A stretch of DNA of 64,000 nt, from assembly GCF_947496875.1 (NCBI RefSeq), contig NZ_CANMEH010000002.1, positions 248,001 to 312,000 of the forward strand, read 5' to 3'. The stretch comes from an uncultured Paracoccus sp. GTDB lineage: Bacteria > Pseudomonadota > Alphaproteobacteria > Rhodobacterales > Rhodobacteraceae. A program made the translations under genes and the position numbers. Shown one piece after another: positions 19,300 to 29,067 of the stretch. A model generated the notes under the pieces. The model was not told where the DNA came from, searched no databases, and saw nothing but the letters and a program-made list of their open reading frames with translations. Within the stretch, counting starts at the first letter, position 1; every line of letters begins with the position of its first letter.

Positions 19300-21081
19300 C
19301 TAGTCCCGGGTCGATGGGTCCTGTCCGCGCCGGCTCTGACCCGACGATCGTGTGCCGCGGGACTGCTGGCCCGCCCGTCGCCCGGACGGGCGCTGTCCCG
19401 AAGGGCGCTGTCCCGGCGCATCCTGGTCTGATCCGACCTGCTCGAACCCGTCACGGATCAACCGGTCCAGCGTCATGACCCCCCATCCAGTCGCGCCCTT
19501 GGGCGCCAGCGGGGTTGCGCCCGGCGGCAGCGTCACCCCGGCGATGTCGATATGGGCCCAGGGCGTTCCCTTGCGGATGAACCGCTGCAGGAACTGCGCC
19601 GCGGTGATCGATCCTGCTGCCCGGCCGCCGGTGTTCTTGACGTCGGCCAGGCGCGACTTGATCAGCTCGTCATAGGCGGGGGCCAATGGCAGGCGCCAGG
19701 CGCCCTCGCCCTCGGCCGCGGCGGCCTTCAGCAGCTGGTCAGCCAGCCCGTCGTCGTTCGAGAAGACGCCGGCATGGTCGTGCCCCAGCGCGATGATGAC
19801 CGCCCCGGTCAGCGTCGCCAGGTCGATGACCGCTGCCGGTTCGAACCGGTCCTGCGCGTACCAGAGCACGTCGGCCAGAACCAGGCGGCCCTCGGCGTCG
19901 GTGTTGATCACCTCGATCGTGTCACCCTTCATCGACCGGACGATGTCGCCGGGCCGCTGGGCGCGTCCGTCCGGCATGTTCTCGACCAGACCGACCAGAC
20001 CCACGACATTCGCGCGGGCGCGCCGCAGCGCCAGGGTCCGCATCACCCCGGCGACGACCGCGGCGCCGCCCATGTCCATGGTCATCTCCTCCATCCCCGC
20101 AGACGGCTTGATGGAGATGCCGCCGGTGTCGAACACGACCCCCTTGCCGACCAGGGCCAGCGGCGGTTCGTCGCCGCCGCCCTGCCAGCGCATCACCACT
20201 ACCGCGCTGGGGGTCTCGCTGCCCTGCCCGACCGCAAGCAGCGCCCGCATGCCCAGGCGCGACAGCGCGTCCTCGTCCAGCACCTCGACGTCCATGCCTA
20301 GCTCGCCCAGTTCGAGCAACCGTTCGGCAAAGTCGGTAGTGGTCAACACGTTCGCCGGTTCGTTGACGAGGTCGCGGGCAAGAAACACCCCGGCGGCCGC
20401 GGCCAGCCCGTCCCGGGCCTGCGCGCGGGCCGCGTCCGCGTCCGCCACGACCAGTGTGACGCTGGCGCGATCCGGTTCGGGCGGTTCGACCGGGCCCGCG
20501 GTCGTGTCCTCTGGCACCGTATCACCGCCGGGTTGCATCGCGTCACCCAGGGCGGCATCCGCGACGGCGCCGGTGCGGCTGATGGTCTGCGGCGCGCGCT
20601 CGGCGCCATTCTCTTGGTCGGCGCCGGTGTCGGCCACGTCGGCGTCCGGGCCTTCGGCCGGATTAGATTTGTGCACAGTGAAATCGTAGCCGCGCAACGC
20701 GATGCCGCGCGCGACTTCGGCCACCTGCGGGTGGTTGCCGGCCAGGACCGTGACCCGGTGCTTGCCCATCCGCGCCCCGATCGCGGCGCCCGCCTTGCGC
20801 GCTGTCACGACATCCGCGGATCGCGGCAGGTGGACCAGCTGCACGGCATCGGCCTCCATCCCCATGGGAAAGGCCAGATCGATGGACTCGCCGGGCTTGA
20901 CCTTGCCCCAGGCCGACGATGCGAGGGCGCGCCGGGCGACGCGGCCGAGGCCGCGCGGCAGCCTGCCGATGGGTCGTCCCTGATCCCCGATCAGCAACAC
21001 CACGCGTCCGGGACCGGACAGGGCAGCCGACAACGCCGACTCGTCGGCGGGAACAAAGCGGATCTCGACAGGGTGTGACAT
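19300..21081 (-). CDS. pepA: Leucyl (cytosol) aminopeptidase, M17 family, with insert and basic tail
   Basis: A hexameric bimetal aminopeptidase that removes N-terminal residues from peptides. Catalytic motifs are intact: VGKGVVFDTGG (311-321, with the catalytic Lys313) and NTDAEGRL (393-400). At 593 residues it is about 90 longer than usual. The extra length is a low-complexity acidic stretch at about 141-206, between the N-terminal and catalytic domains, and a basic Arg/Ser/Gln tail at about 555-593 that contains SGQRPSGQRPSGRR. The ATG at 21081 starts the conserved N-terminus. It is cotranscribed with holC. Confidence 0.95.
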   Translation of the reverse strand: MSHPVEIRFVPADESALSAALSGPGRVVLLIGDQGRPIGRLPRGLGRVARRALASSAWGKVKPGESIDLAFPMGMEADAVQLVHLPRSADVVTARKAGAAIGARMGKHRVTVLAGNHPQVAEVARGIALRGYDFTVHKSNPAEGPDADVADTGADQENGAERAPQTISRTGAVADAALGDAMQPGGDTVPEDTTAGPVEPPEPDRASVTLVVADADAARAQARDGLAAAAGVFLARDLVNEPANVLTTTDFAERLLELGELGMDVEVLDEDALSRLGMRALLAVGQGSETPSAVVVMRWQGGGDEPPLALVGKGVVFDTGGISIKPSAGMEEMTMDMGGAAVVAGVMRTLALRRARANVVGLVGLVENMPDGRAQRPGDIVRSMKGDTIEVINTDAEGRLVLADVLWYAQDRFEPAAVIDLATLTGAVIIALGHDHAGVFSNDDGLADQLLKAAAAEGEGAWRLPLAPAYDELIKSRLADVKNTGGRAAGSITAAQFLQRFIRKGTPWAHIDIAGVTLPPGATPLAPKGATGWGVMTLDRLIRDGFEQVGSDQDAPGQRPSGQRPSGRRAGQQSRGTRSSGQSRRGQDPSTRD

Positions 21082-21221
21082 GCGCCAGCCTTTTCTTGAA
21101 AGTCGCCGGACCGTATCCGTCGCCCTGCAGCTTGACCAGAGCGCAGGGTTTTCCCGCAAGGTGACTGCGGCTATTCAGGAAAGGCCGGCACGGTGCCGGC
21201 GCCCTCGCCACCTGACAGGTC

Positions 21222-22373
21222 ATGACCCGCATCGACAAGTACATCCTGTCGCAGTTCCTTGGCCTGTTCGGGTTTTTCGGGCTGGTGCTGGTGTCGGTCT
21301 ATTGGATCAACCGGGCGGTCCGCCTGTTCGAACAGCTGATCCAGGACGGCCAGACGGCGCTGGTGGTGCTGGAGTTCACCGTGCTGACGCTGCCGCTGGC
21401 GATCTCGCTGGTGCTGCCCGTGGCGGCGTTCGCGGCGGCCGCCTATGGCACGAACCGGATGGCCAGCGAATCCGAACTGGTGGCGATGCAGGCCGCAGGC
21501 ATGTCGCCCTGGCGGCTGGCCCGGCCGGTGCTGGTCTTCGGGCTTCTGGTTGCGCTGATGGTTGCGGTGCTGGTGCACGGGCTGGTGCCGCTGGCGCGGA
21601 GCCGCCTTGCCGACCGGCAGGCCGACGTCGCCGAGAATGTCACCGCACGGTTCCTGCGGGCCGGGCAGTTCCAGTACCCGGGCGACGGCCTGACGCTGTT
21701 CATCCGCGACATCGATGCGGATGGCCGCTTGCTGGACCTGTTTCTGCAGGACGCGCGCAATCCCGACAGCGTCAGCGATTATTCCGCGTCGCAAGCCCTG
21801 GTGATCCGGGGCGACGCGGGACCGCGGCTGATCATGCAGCAGGGGATGGTCCAGACCCTGCGACGCGACGGCGGGCAGCGGCAGCTGTCGGTCACCATGT
21901 TCGAGGATCTGACCTACGACTTGGGCACCATGATCTCGGCCGACCCGAAGGGGCGCGACCTGCGGGACTATTCCACCCGGCGGCTGCTCTTCCCCGACGC
22001 CCAGCTGCTCGATGCCACCGGTGCCACCCCGGCCCGCGCCCGGGCCGAAGGGCACGAGCGCATGTCCCAGCCGCTCATGGCACCGGTCGCGGCCATGCTG
22101 GGGTTTGCGATGCTGCTGCTGGGCGGATTCTCACGATTCGGCGTGTGGCGGCAAGTGATCGGCGCAGTGGTGGCCCTGATCCTGGTGCAGATGCTGTCCA
22201 CCGCGGCCGCCAGCGCCGCAGCGGCAGCCCCGCAGCGCTGGCCGCTGCTGTACCTGCCCCCCCTGGCCGGGGCTGCGATGGCGGCCTCGGCCCTGTTCTG
22301 GGCCGCGCGGCGACGTCGGCATTGGCGGCGCAGGGCCGTCCCGGTTGCTGCGGGATCAGGAGGTGTGGCGTGA
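21222..22373 (+). CDS. lptF: LPS export ABC transporter permease LptF
   Basis: One of the two permeases that extract lipopolysaccharide from the inner membrane. The 383-residue protein begins with the family pattern MTRIDKYILSQFL, has three N-terminal and three C-terminal helices around a periplasmic beta-jellyroll, and contains the coupling-helix region ESELVAMQAAGMSPWRLARP at about residues 86-105. It is the first gene of the lptF-lptG-lptD-surA-pdxA-rsmA operon. A 17-bp palindrome (21184-21200, GCCGGCAC arms) lies just upstream of it. Confidence 0.95.
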   Translation: MTRIDKYILSQFLGLFGFFGLVLVSVYWINRAVRLFEQLIQDGQTALVVLEFTVLTLPLAISLVLPVAAFAAAAYGTNRMASESELVAMQAAGMSPWRLARPVLVFGLLVALMVAVLVHGLVPLARSRLADRQADVAENVTARFLRAGQFQYPGDGLTLFIRDIDADGRLLDLFLQDARNPDSVSDYSASQALVIRGDAGPRLIMQQGMVQTLRRDGGQRQLSVTMFEDLTYDLGTMISADPKGRDLRDYSTRRLLFPDAQLLDATGATPARARAEGHERMSQPLMAPVAAMLGFAMLLLGGFSRFGVWRQVIGAVVALILVQMLSTAAASAAAAAPQRWPLLYLPPLAGAAMAASALFWAARRRRHWRRRAVPVAAGSGGVA

Positions 22374-23566
22374 TCCTGCAGCTTTATCTCGCGCGGCGCT
22401 GGCTGCGGCAGTTCGCGGTGATCGCGGGTGCTTTCCTGGCGATCCTGTTCCTGATCGACCTGATCGAACAGATCCGCCGTTTCGGCCCTCAGGGGGTGGG
22501 GCTGCCCGGCACCGCCGCCATGGCCGCACTGAACATTGCCGGCGGGTTCTATTCCATCCTGCCCCTGATCACGCTCCTGTCCGGCATCGCACTGTTCCTG
22601 TCCCTGTCGCGGTCGTCCGAGATGGTGGCGATCCGCGCCTCCGGCCGGTCGGGGATGCGGTCGCTGGCCGCCCCGGCCATCAGCGCCGTCATCGCGGGAT
22701 TCGTCGCGGTCGGCGTGCTGAACCCGATCGTCGCCGGCACGACCAAACGCTTCGACGCCATGGTGGCCCGCATCCACACCGGGGGAACCCAGACCGTCAG
22801 CCTGGGCGAAGGCGCGGTGTGGCTGCGCCAGGGGCTGCCGGGCCAGACCGCGCGCACGCGCGCCGGGGGGCCCGCCGACGCATCCGATGGCCCCACGGCT
22901 CGACAGGCTCCAGCCGATCTGCCCGCGACCGGTGAGCAGGCAGCGGGCCAGGTGGTGATCCGTGCCACCCGGGCCAGCCCGGATGCGACTACCCTGTATG
23001 ACGCGACCTTCCTCGTCTTCGACCGGGGCACCGGCCCGACGCGCCGGATCGAAGCGCAGGCTGCGCGGCTGGAACGTGGGTCGTGGCTGCTGACCGGGGT
23101 CAAGGAATGGCCGCTCGAGGCGCCCAACCCCGAGGCTGCCGCCCTGTCCGGACCCGCCCTGCGGCTGCCTACCGACCTGACTGCAGACCGGATCCGGGAC
23201 GGGTTCGGTGCCCCGGAGGCGGTGCCGATCTGGCAGCTGGCCAGCTTCATCAGTGGGCTGGAACGGGCCGGCTTTTCTGCGCTTCGTCACCGCGTCTGGC
23301 TGCAGATGGAACTGGCGCGACCGCTGCTGATGGGGGCGATGATCCTGGTTGCCGCGGCCTTCACCATGCGCCCGGTCAGGGGGCGCCGGGTGGGGGTGCT
23401 GGTGCTTGGCGCCTTTGTCGCCGGTGTCGGACTGTTCTTTCTGCGCAATCTGGCGCAAGTCTTGGGCGAGTCGGGTCAGGTCCCCCCGGCCCTGGCGGCG
23501 CTGGCCCCGCCCGCGGTCGCGGCGTTGCTGGCGCTCGCGCTGCTGTTGCGGCTGGAGGACGGATGA
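22370..23566 (+). CDS. lptG: LPS export ABC transporter permease LptG
   Basis: Partner permease of LptF. The 398-residue protein starts with a GTG at 22370 that overlaps the lptF stop (GTGA), and AGGAGG lies upstream. Six membrane helices flank a periplasmic domain. The SSEMVAIRASGRSGM segment (about residues 81-95) is the cytoplasmic coupling region. The periplasmic domain carries an Ala/Pro/Thr-rich stretch at about residues 158-195 that is not part of the usual fold and looks like a lineage-specific insert. Its stop overlaps the lptD start. Confidence 0.94.
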   Translation: MILQLYLARRWLRQFAVIAGAFLAILFLIDLIEQIRRFGPQGVGLPGTAAMAALNIAGGFYSILPLITLLSGIALFLSLSRSSEMVAIRASGRSGMRSLAAPAISAVIAGFVAVGVLNPIVAGTTKRFDAMVARIHTGGTQTVSLGEGAVWLRQGLPGQTARTRAGGPADASDGPTARQAPADLPATGEQAAGQVVIRATRASPDATTLYDATFLVFDRGTGPTRRIEAQAARLERGSWLLTGVKEWPLEAPNPEAAALSGPALRLPTDLTADRIRDGFGAPEAVPIWQLASFISGLERAGFSALRHRVWLQMELARPLLMGAMILVAAAFTMRPVRGRRVGVLVLGAFVAGVGLFFLRNLAQVLGESGQVPPALAALAPPAVAALLALALLLRLEDG

Positions 23567-25896
23567 GAACCGCTGCACTGACCCTCACCCTGCTCGCGGC
23601 CGCCACCTGCATGTCGCCGCACCAGGCGATGGCGCAGGTGTTCCGGGGCACCGGACCGGCGCTGGCGCCGACCGAGGGCGACGTCACCACCGCACCGCTG
23701 GCAGACGGGACCGCAGCGCCGATGCTGCCGGTCGCCACCACCCGCCCGCTCGCCCGACCAGTGGTCGTGTCCGGGCCGGCGCCGACCGATGCGGCCGTGC
23801 CGGACTATGCGGCGGAAGAGGGCGCCACGCTGCTCGCCGATCATGTCGACCTGTCCGGCGACCGGGTGCTGACCGCGACGGGCGGGGTCGTGATGTGGTA
23901 TGACGGCGCCCGACTGATCGCCTCGCGCGTGGTCTATGACGGCGGCAGCGGACAGCTGACCATCGATGGCCCGATCCACCTGACCCGCCCGGATCAGGCC
24001 GGCGGGGATCAGGAGACGATCCTAATCGCCGACGGGGCCGAGTTGGACGAGGATCTGCAGGACGGGATCCTGCGCGGCGCCCGGCTGGTGCTGGCAAGGG
24101 AAATCCAGTTCGCCGCCGCCGAGGTGCGACGGACCGGACAGGGGCGGATGACCACCCTGACCCATGTGGTCGCCTCGTCCTGCCAGATCTGCGCCAGCGA
24201 TCCGACGCCGCTGTGGGAAATCCGCGCCCGCCGCATCACCCATGATGCCGAGACGCGGCGCATCTCGTTCGACCGGCCGCAGTTCCGCGCCTTCGGCCTG
24301 CCCCTCGGGATCCTGCCTGTCCTGACGGCGCCGGACCCGACGGTCGAACGGATGACGGGTTTTCTGAGGCCACGGTTACGCACCACCTCGGCGCTGGGGC
24401 TCGGCGTCAAGCTGCCCTATTTCATCACCATGGGCGATCATGCCGACCTGACGGTCACGCCCTATCTGGCGGTCAGCCGCACCGCGACGGTCGAGCTGCG
24501 CTATCGCCAAGCCTTCGCGAATGGCGTCACCGAATGGAACGGCGCGATCAGCCGCGACGACATCCTTCCCGACGAGACGCGGGGCTATCTGTTCGGCGCC
24601 GCGCGTTTCGCGTTGCCGCGGGACTACAGCCTGACGGCGCAGCTGCAGACCGCGTCCGATCGGGCCTATCTGCTCGACTACGACATCACCGACGCGGATC
24701 GGTTGTGGAGCGGGGTGACGCTGGAACGGTATCGTCGCGACCGGATGCTGAATGCCCGGGTCGGCAATTATCAGACCCTCCGCGATGACGAGGACGATGC
24801 GACCTCGCCGGGGCTCGTCGCGAACACGACCTGGCAGCGCGCCTTTTCGCCGCCTGCGCCGATCGGTGGACGCGGCTGGCTGGAGTGGTCGGTCCATGCC
24901 CATCGCCGTTCCTCCGACACCGATCAGATCGGCCGCGACATGCTGCGCGGCTCGGTCGCGGCCGACTGGCGGCGTCAGCAGGTGCTGCCCCTGGGGGTGG
25001 TCGGCAGCGTGCAGACACGGGTGGATGCGGACCTGTTCCGGATCCTGCAGGATAGCCGGTTCGACAGCTCGGTCGCCCGGGTCGATCCGACCGTGGCGGC
25101 CGAACTGCGCTGGCCGCTGATCGCCCGGTCGTCGAACGCCACCCACATGCTGGAACCGGTGGCGCAGCTGATCTGGACGCCCGAGCGCAAGGCGGCGGAC
25201 GAGGTCCCGAACGAGGACAGCACCCTGATCGAGTTCGACGAGGGCAACCTGTTTTCGCTGAACCGCTCGCCCGGCTGGGACCGGCGGGAGACCGGGCTGC
25301 GCGCCAATCTGGGGATCGGCTGGACGCGGATCGATCCGACCGGCTGGTCGCTGGGGCTGACCGCGGGACGGGTGCTGCGCGCCGACGGGGACGGCGATCT
25401 GGGCGGGCCGCTAAGCGGCAGGAGATCGGACTGGCTGCTGGCCGCGCATTATGCGGACGGACGGGGACTGGCCGTTTCCAACCGGGCGTTGTTCGACGAC
25501 GGATTCGACATGTCGAGCGACGAGCTGCGGTTGGGTCTGCTGCGCCCGGGCGTGCAGATCAGCGCCGGATATCTGTGGATCGATGCCGAGGCCCAGCCCG
25601 GGCGCGAGCGGGATGTTTCGGAACTGTCGGCCACAACCGGCCTGCAGATCGCGCCCGGCTGGTGGGCAACGACGGATGCCCGCTATGACTTTGCCGCCAG
25701 CCGCACGCGGGAAACCGAACTCGGCCTGCAGTACCGCAACGAGTGCATCACGGTGGACATGTCGGTGGCCCGGCGGCTGACCGAGTCCGAAAGCGTGTCG
25801 CCCGACACCCGGTTCGGCCTGTCCGTCCAGCTGGGTGGCTTCGGCCGGCAGGCAGAGGCCCCGGGACAGGTGGCGCGCCGTTCCTGCCTGCGCTAG
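23563..25896 (+). CDS. lptD: LPS-assembly outer membrane protein LptD
   Basis: The outer-membrane barrel that inserts lipopolysaccharide into the cell surface, working with LptE. The 777-residue precursor has a signal peptide (cleavage near residue 25), an OstA-like N-terminal periplasmic domain (about 75-215) and a C-terminal barrel. Cysteines at 207 and 210 (SCQIC), 728 and 775 are placed to form the disulfides that link the two domains in the family. The ATG at 23563 overlaps the lptG stop; the longer in-frame extension lies inside lptG and is rejected. Confidence 0.94.
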   Translation: MRTAALTLTLLAAATCMSPHQAMAQVFRGTGPALAPTEGDVTTAPLADGTAAPMLPVATTRPLARPVVVSGPAPTDAAVPDYAAEEGATLLADHVDLSGDRVLTATGGVVMWYDGARLIASRVVYDGGSGQLTIDGPIHLTRPDQAGGDQETILIADGAELDEDLQDGILRGARLVLAREIQFAAAEVRRTGQGRMTTLTHVVASSCQICASDPTPLWEIRARRITHDAETRRISFDRPQFRAFGLPLGILPVLTAPDPTVERMTGFLRPRLRTTSALGLGVKLPYFITMGDHADLTVTPYLAVSRTATVELRYRQAFANGVTEWNGAISRDDILPDETRGYLFGAARFALPRDYSLTAQLQTASDRAYLLDYDITDADRLWSGVTLERYRRDRMLNARVGNYQTLRDDEDDATSPGLVANTTWQRAFSPPAPIGGRGWLEWSVHAHRRSSDTDQIGRDMLRGSVAADWRRQQVLPLGVVGSVQTRVDADLFRILQDSRFDSSVARVDPTVAAELRWPLIARSSNATHMLEPVAQLIWTPERKAADEVPNEDSTLIEFDEGNLFSLNRSPGWDRRETGLRANLGIGWTRIDPTGWSLGLTAGRVLRADGDGDLGGPLSGRRSDWLLAAHYADGRGLAVSNRALFDDGFDMSSDELRLGLLRPGVQISAGYLWIDAEAQPGRERDVSELSATTGLQIAPGWWATTDARYDFAASRTRETELGLQYRNECITVDMSVARRLTESESVSPDTRFGLSVQLGGFGRQAEAPGQVARRSCLR

Positions 25897-25925
25897 TCTG
25901 GCGCGCGATCGAAAAGGGGCAGTAC

Positions 25926-27191
25926 ATGCGGCAGATCATTCGGGCGACGGCGCTGGTCGCGATGCTGGGCAGCACGGCCCTGCCAGGTTTGGCACAGGGA
26001 CTGTTCGCCCCGGTCATCTACGTCAACGACGCCGCGGTCACCCGGTACGACCTGGATCAGCGCACCCGCTTCATGCAGCTGCTGCGTGCGCCCGACGCCA
26101 GCCGCGAAACCGCGCTGCGGGAACTGGTGAACGACCGGCTGAAGATGCAGGCCGCCGAACTGATCGGGATCAGCGTCACCGACGAGGGGCTGCAGGCCGG
26201 GCTGGCCGAATTTGCAGGCCGCGCGAACATGAGCGTCGACGAGTTCATGGCCGCACTGGCCGAAGAAGGTGTCGAGCGCCAAGTCTTCCGCGACTTCGTC
26301 ACGGCCGGGGTGGCGTGGCGCGAGGTGGTGCGCCAGCGCGTCGTGCCCCGGATCGAGGTCAGCGACCGCGAGATCGATCAGGCACTGCAGCGCGAGGTGG
26401 AAACCCCGCTGACCGATGCGGTGCTGCTGTCGGAACTGATCATGCCCGCACCACCGGGCTCCGAGGATCAGGTGTTGGCGCGGGCCGAGGAAATGGCACG
26501 CACCATCCGGTCCGAGGAGGCGTTTGCCGCGGCCGCCCGGCAGTGGTCGGCGACCCCGACCGCCGGCCGCGGCGGACGGCTGGACTGGACCCCGCTTGCC
26601 GATCTGCCGCCCTCGCTGCAGCCGGTCATCCAGGCGCTGAGCCCCGGTCAGATCACCCAGCCGCTCAGCGTGCCCGGCGCGGTGGTGCTGTTTTACCTGC
26701 GTGACAGCCGTGGACGGCTGCGGCCCGGCGCCACGGAACAGACCGTTGACTATCTGACGATGGCATTGCCGTCGCCCGCCGAGGGGGCCCGGATCCTTGC
26801 CGTGGCGGACAGCTGCGACCAGGTGCACGTGCAGGCCAATCGCTATGCGCTCGATCCGGTCAGCCGGCAGACGTCCCCGCTGGGCGCCGTGCCCACGGAC
26901 GTCGCGCAGCGGCTGTCCACGCTGGACCCGGACGAGGGATCGGTGATCGACTATGGCGCCGGCGCCACGCTGGTTATGCTGTGCAGCCGCACCCCGACCC
27001 TGCTTGCCGGCGAGGCCGATGCCGCTTCCGGCGAGGGGACGAGCGAGGTCGCGGAAACGGGCAACCCATCCTTTCCCCCTCTCACGCCCCGTGACCAGAT
27101 GCGCGAGCAGATCTACAATCGCAAGATCAACGAGGCCGCCGACGCGTATCTCGCCGAGTTGCGCGCCGATGCGCTAGTGCGCCAGCCGTGA
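25926..27191 (+). CDS. surA: SurA-type periplasmic peptidyl-prolyl isomerase chaperone
   Basis: A periplasmic chaperone for outer-membrane proteins such as LptD. The 421-residue precursor has a signal peptide (residues 1-24, ending LAQ), a SurA N-terminal helical domain (about 28-150) and one parvulin-like domain (about 164-262), plus a C-terminal helix containing REQIYNRKINEAADAYLAEL. Only one isomerase domain is present, as in other alphaproteobacterial SurA. The ATG at 25926 lies 29 bp after lptD; the earlier in-frame start is inside lptD. Confidence 0.92.
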   Translation: MRQIIRATALVAMLGSTALPGLAQGLFAPVIYVNDAAVTRYDLDQRTRFMQLLRAPDASRETALRELVNDRLKMQAAELIGISVTDEGLQAGLAEFAGRANMSVDEFMAALAEEGVERQVFRDFVTAGVAWREVVRQRVVPRIEVSDREIDQALQREVETPLTDAVLLSELIMPAPPGSEDQVLARAEEMARTIRSEEAFAAAARQWSATPTAGRGGRLDWTPLADLPPSLQPVIQALSPGQITQPLSVPGAVVLFYLRDSRGRLRPGATEQTVDYLTMALPSPAEGARILAVADSCDQVHVQANRYALDPVSRQTSPLGAVPTDVAQRLSTLDPDEGSVIDYGAGATLVMLCSRTPTLLAGEADAASGEGTSEVAETGNPSFPPLTPRDQMREQIYNRKINEAADAYLAELRADALVRQP

Positions 27192-27221
27192 CGTCCGCTC
27201 TGCGGCGCCGGCGTTGCTGAG

Positions 27222-28193
27222 ATGCCCGCGCCGATCGTTCTGACCTGCGGCGAACCGGCCGGAATCGGTCCGGAACTGGCCCCGCATGCCCTGAATGCGG
27301 GCGTGCCGGTGGTCTGGATCGGCGATCCCGACCATCTGCCGCGTGGGACCGCGTGGCAGGCAGTGGACGCGCCTTCGCAGCCAGTGCCCGCCGGCAGCCT
27401 GCCGGTGCTGGTGCACCGCTTTGCACGTCCGGCGCAACCGGGGGAGCCCGATCCAGCCAACGCCGCCGGGGTGATCGAGGTGATCGCCCGCGCAGTCGAC
27501 CTGGCGCGCAGCGCCGCGGCCGGCGGCATCTGCACGCTGCCGATCAGCAAGCAGGCCCTGAAGCAGGGGGCGGATTTTCCCTTCCCCGGCCATACCGAAT
27601 ACCTCGCCCATCTGGCCGGCGGCTGCGATGTGGCGATGATGCTGGCGTCGACCACGGTCGAGCCACCCTGCCGGGTGGTCCCGGCCACGATCCACATTCC
27701 CCTGGACCAGGTGCCCGAAGCCTTTACGCGCGACGCGCTGACCCGCGCCCTCCGCATCACCCACGCGGCGCTGATCCGTGATTTCGGGATCGAACGGCCG
27801 CGGCTCGCGGTCGCCGGGCTGAACCCCCATGCCGGCGAGGGCGGCACCATGGGTCGGGCCGAGATCGACTGGATGATTCCCGCGCTGGAGGCGTTGCGCG
27901 GCGAGGGAATGACGCTACTGGGCCCGCTGCCGGCGGACACGATGTTTCACGCAAGCGCCCGGGCCCGCTGGGATGCTGCCATCTGCGCCTATCACGACCA
28001 AGGGCTGATTCCGATCAAGACGCTGGATTTCGCGGGCGGCGTCAACGTCACCCTGGGCCTGCCCTTCGTCCGGACCTCGCCGGATCACGGCACCGCGTTC
28101 GACATCGCCGGCCGCGGAATCGCAGATCCGGCCAGCACCATCGCGGCGCTGCGGATGGCGTGGGACATGGCCGTCGCCCGAGCCCGGGCATGA
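27222..28193 (+). CDS. pdxA: 4-Hydroxythreonine-4-phosphate dehydrogenase
   Basis: Oxidises 4-phosphohydroxy-L-threonine in vitamin B6 synthesis. The 323-residue protein starts with the family motif [12 protein letters not shown] (residues 7-18), has the phosphate and metal segment [11 protein letters not shown] (121-131), and LNPHAGEGG and [10 protein letters not shown] carrying the other metal-binding His and Asp residues. It lies between surA and rsmA, the usual order in Proteobacteria. Its stop overlaps the rsmA start (ATGA). Confidence 0.95.
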   Translation: MPAPIVLTCGEPAGIGPELAPHALNAGVPVVWIGDPDHLPRGTAWQAVDAPSQPVPAGSLPVLVHRFARPAQPGEPDPANAAGVIEVIARAVDLARSAAAGGICTLPISKQALKQGADFPFPGHTEYLAHLAGGCDVAMMLASTTVEPPCRVVPATIHIPLDQVPEAFTRDALTRALRITHAALIRDFGIERPRLAVAGLNPHAGEGGTMGRAEIDWMIPALEALRGEGMTLLGPLPADTMFHASARARWDAAICAYHDQGLIPIKTLDFAGGVNVTLGLPFVRTSPDHGTAFDIAGRGIADPASTIAALRMAWDMAVARARA

Positions 28194-29044
28194 GCGCCAT
28201 CGACTCGCTACCCCCCCTGCGCGAGGTGATCGCGCGCCATGACCTGCGCGCCCGCAAGCAGCTCGGCCAGAACTTCCTGCTCGACCTGAACCTGACCGCA
28301 CGCATCGCCCGGGCCGCGGGGGACCTGACCGGCAGCGATGTGCTGGAAATCGGCCCGGGCCCCGGCGGGCTGACCCGCGGCCTGCTGGCCGAGGGTGCCC
28401 GGCACGTTCTGGCCATCGAAAAGGATGCACGCGCCATCCCGGCGCTGCAGGAAATCGCGGATGCCTATCCGGGACGGCTGACGATCATCCAGGGCGACGC
28501 GCTGCAGGTCGACCCGCTGGCGCATCTGACCCCACCGATCCGGATCGCCGCCAACCTTCCCTACAACATCGGGACGGAACTGCTGGTCCGCTGGCTGACG
28601 CCCGCGGACTGGCCGCCTTTCTGGCAGTCCCTCACATTGATGTTCCAGAAAGAGGTCGCGCAGCGGATCGTGGCGCGACCCGGCAGCAAGGCCTATGGCC
28701 GTCTGGCGCTGCTGGCGCAATGGCGCTGCGACGCGCAGATCGTGCTGACGCTGCCGCCCCAGGCGTTCGTGCCCGCGCCCAAGGTCGAATCGGCGGTGGT
28801 GCAACTTACGGCACTTCCCGCGCCACGCTATCCGGCGGACGCGCGGGTGCTATCGGAACTGACCGCTGCAGCCTTCAATCAGCGGCGCAAGATGCTGCGT
28901 GCATCCCTGCGCAGCGTGCATCCCGAGATCGAGGCCTTGCTGGTCGCGTCCGGCATCGCGCCCACGGCGCGCGCCGAAGAGGTGGGTCTGGACCGGTTCT
29001 GTGCCCTGGCCCGCGCCCTGGCGGCCGCGCGACAGGTCGCCTGA
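28190..29044 (+). CDS. rsmA: 16S rRNA (adenine(1518)-N6/adenine(1519)-N6)-dimethyltransferase
   Basis: Dimethylates two adjacent adenines near the 3' end of 16S rRNA, late in small-subunit assembly. The 284-residue protein shows [10 protein letters not shown] (23-32), the SAM-binding [10 protein letters not shown] (53-62), the acidic IEKDARAI and the catalytic motif [10 protein letters not shown] (122-129). The start at 28190 is fixed by the ATGA overlap with pdxA. It is the last gene of the lpt operon; no clear terminator follows. Confidence 0.96.
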   Translation: MSAIDSLPPLREVIARHDLRARKQLGQNFLLDLNLTARIARAAGDLTGSDVLEIGPGPGGLTRGLLAEGARHVLAIEKDARAIPALQEIADAYPGRLTIIQGDALQVDPLAHLTPPIRIAANLPYNIGTELLVRWLTPADWPPFWQSLTLMFQKEVAQRIVARPGSKAYGRLALLAQWRCDAQIVLTLPPQAFVPAPKVESAVVQLTALPAPRYPADARVLSELTAAAFNQRRKMLRASLRSVHPEIEALLVASGIAPTARAEEVGLDRFCALARALAAARQVA

Positions 29045-29067
29045 CCCGGCCCTGCGGTCCGCCGGCG

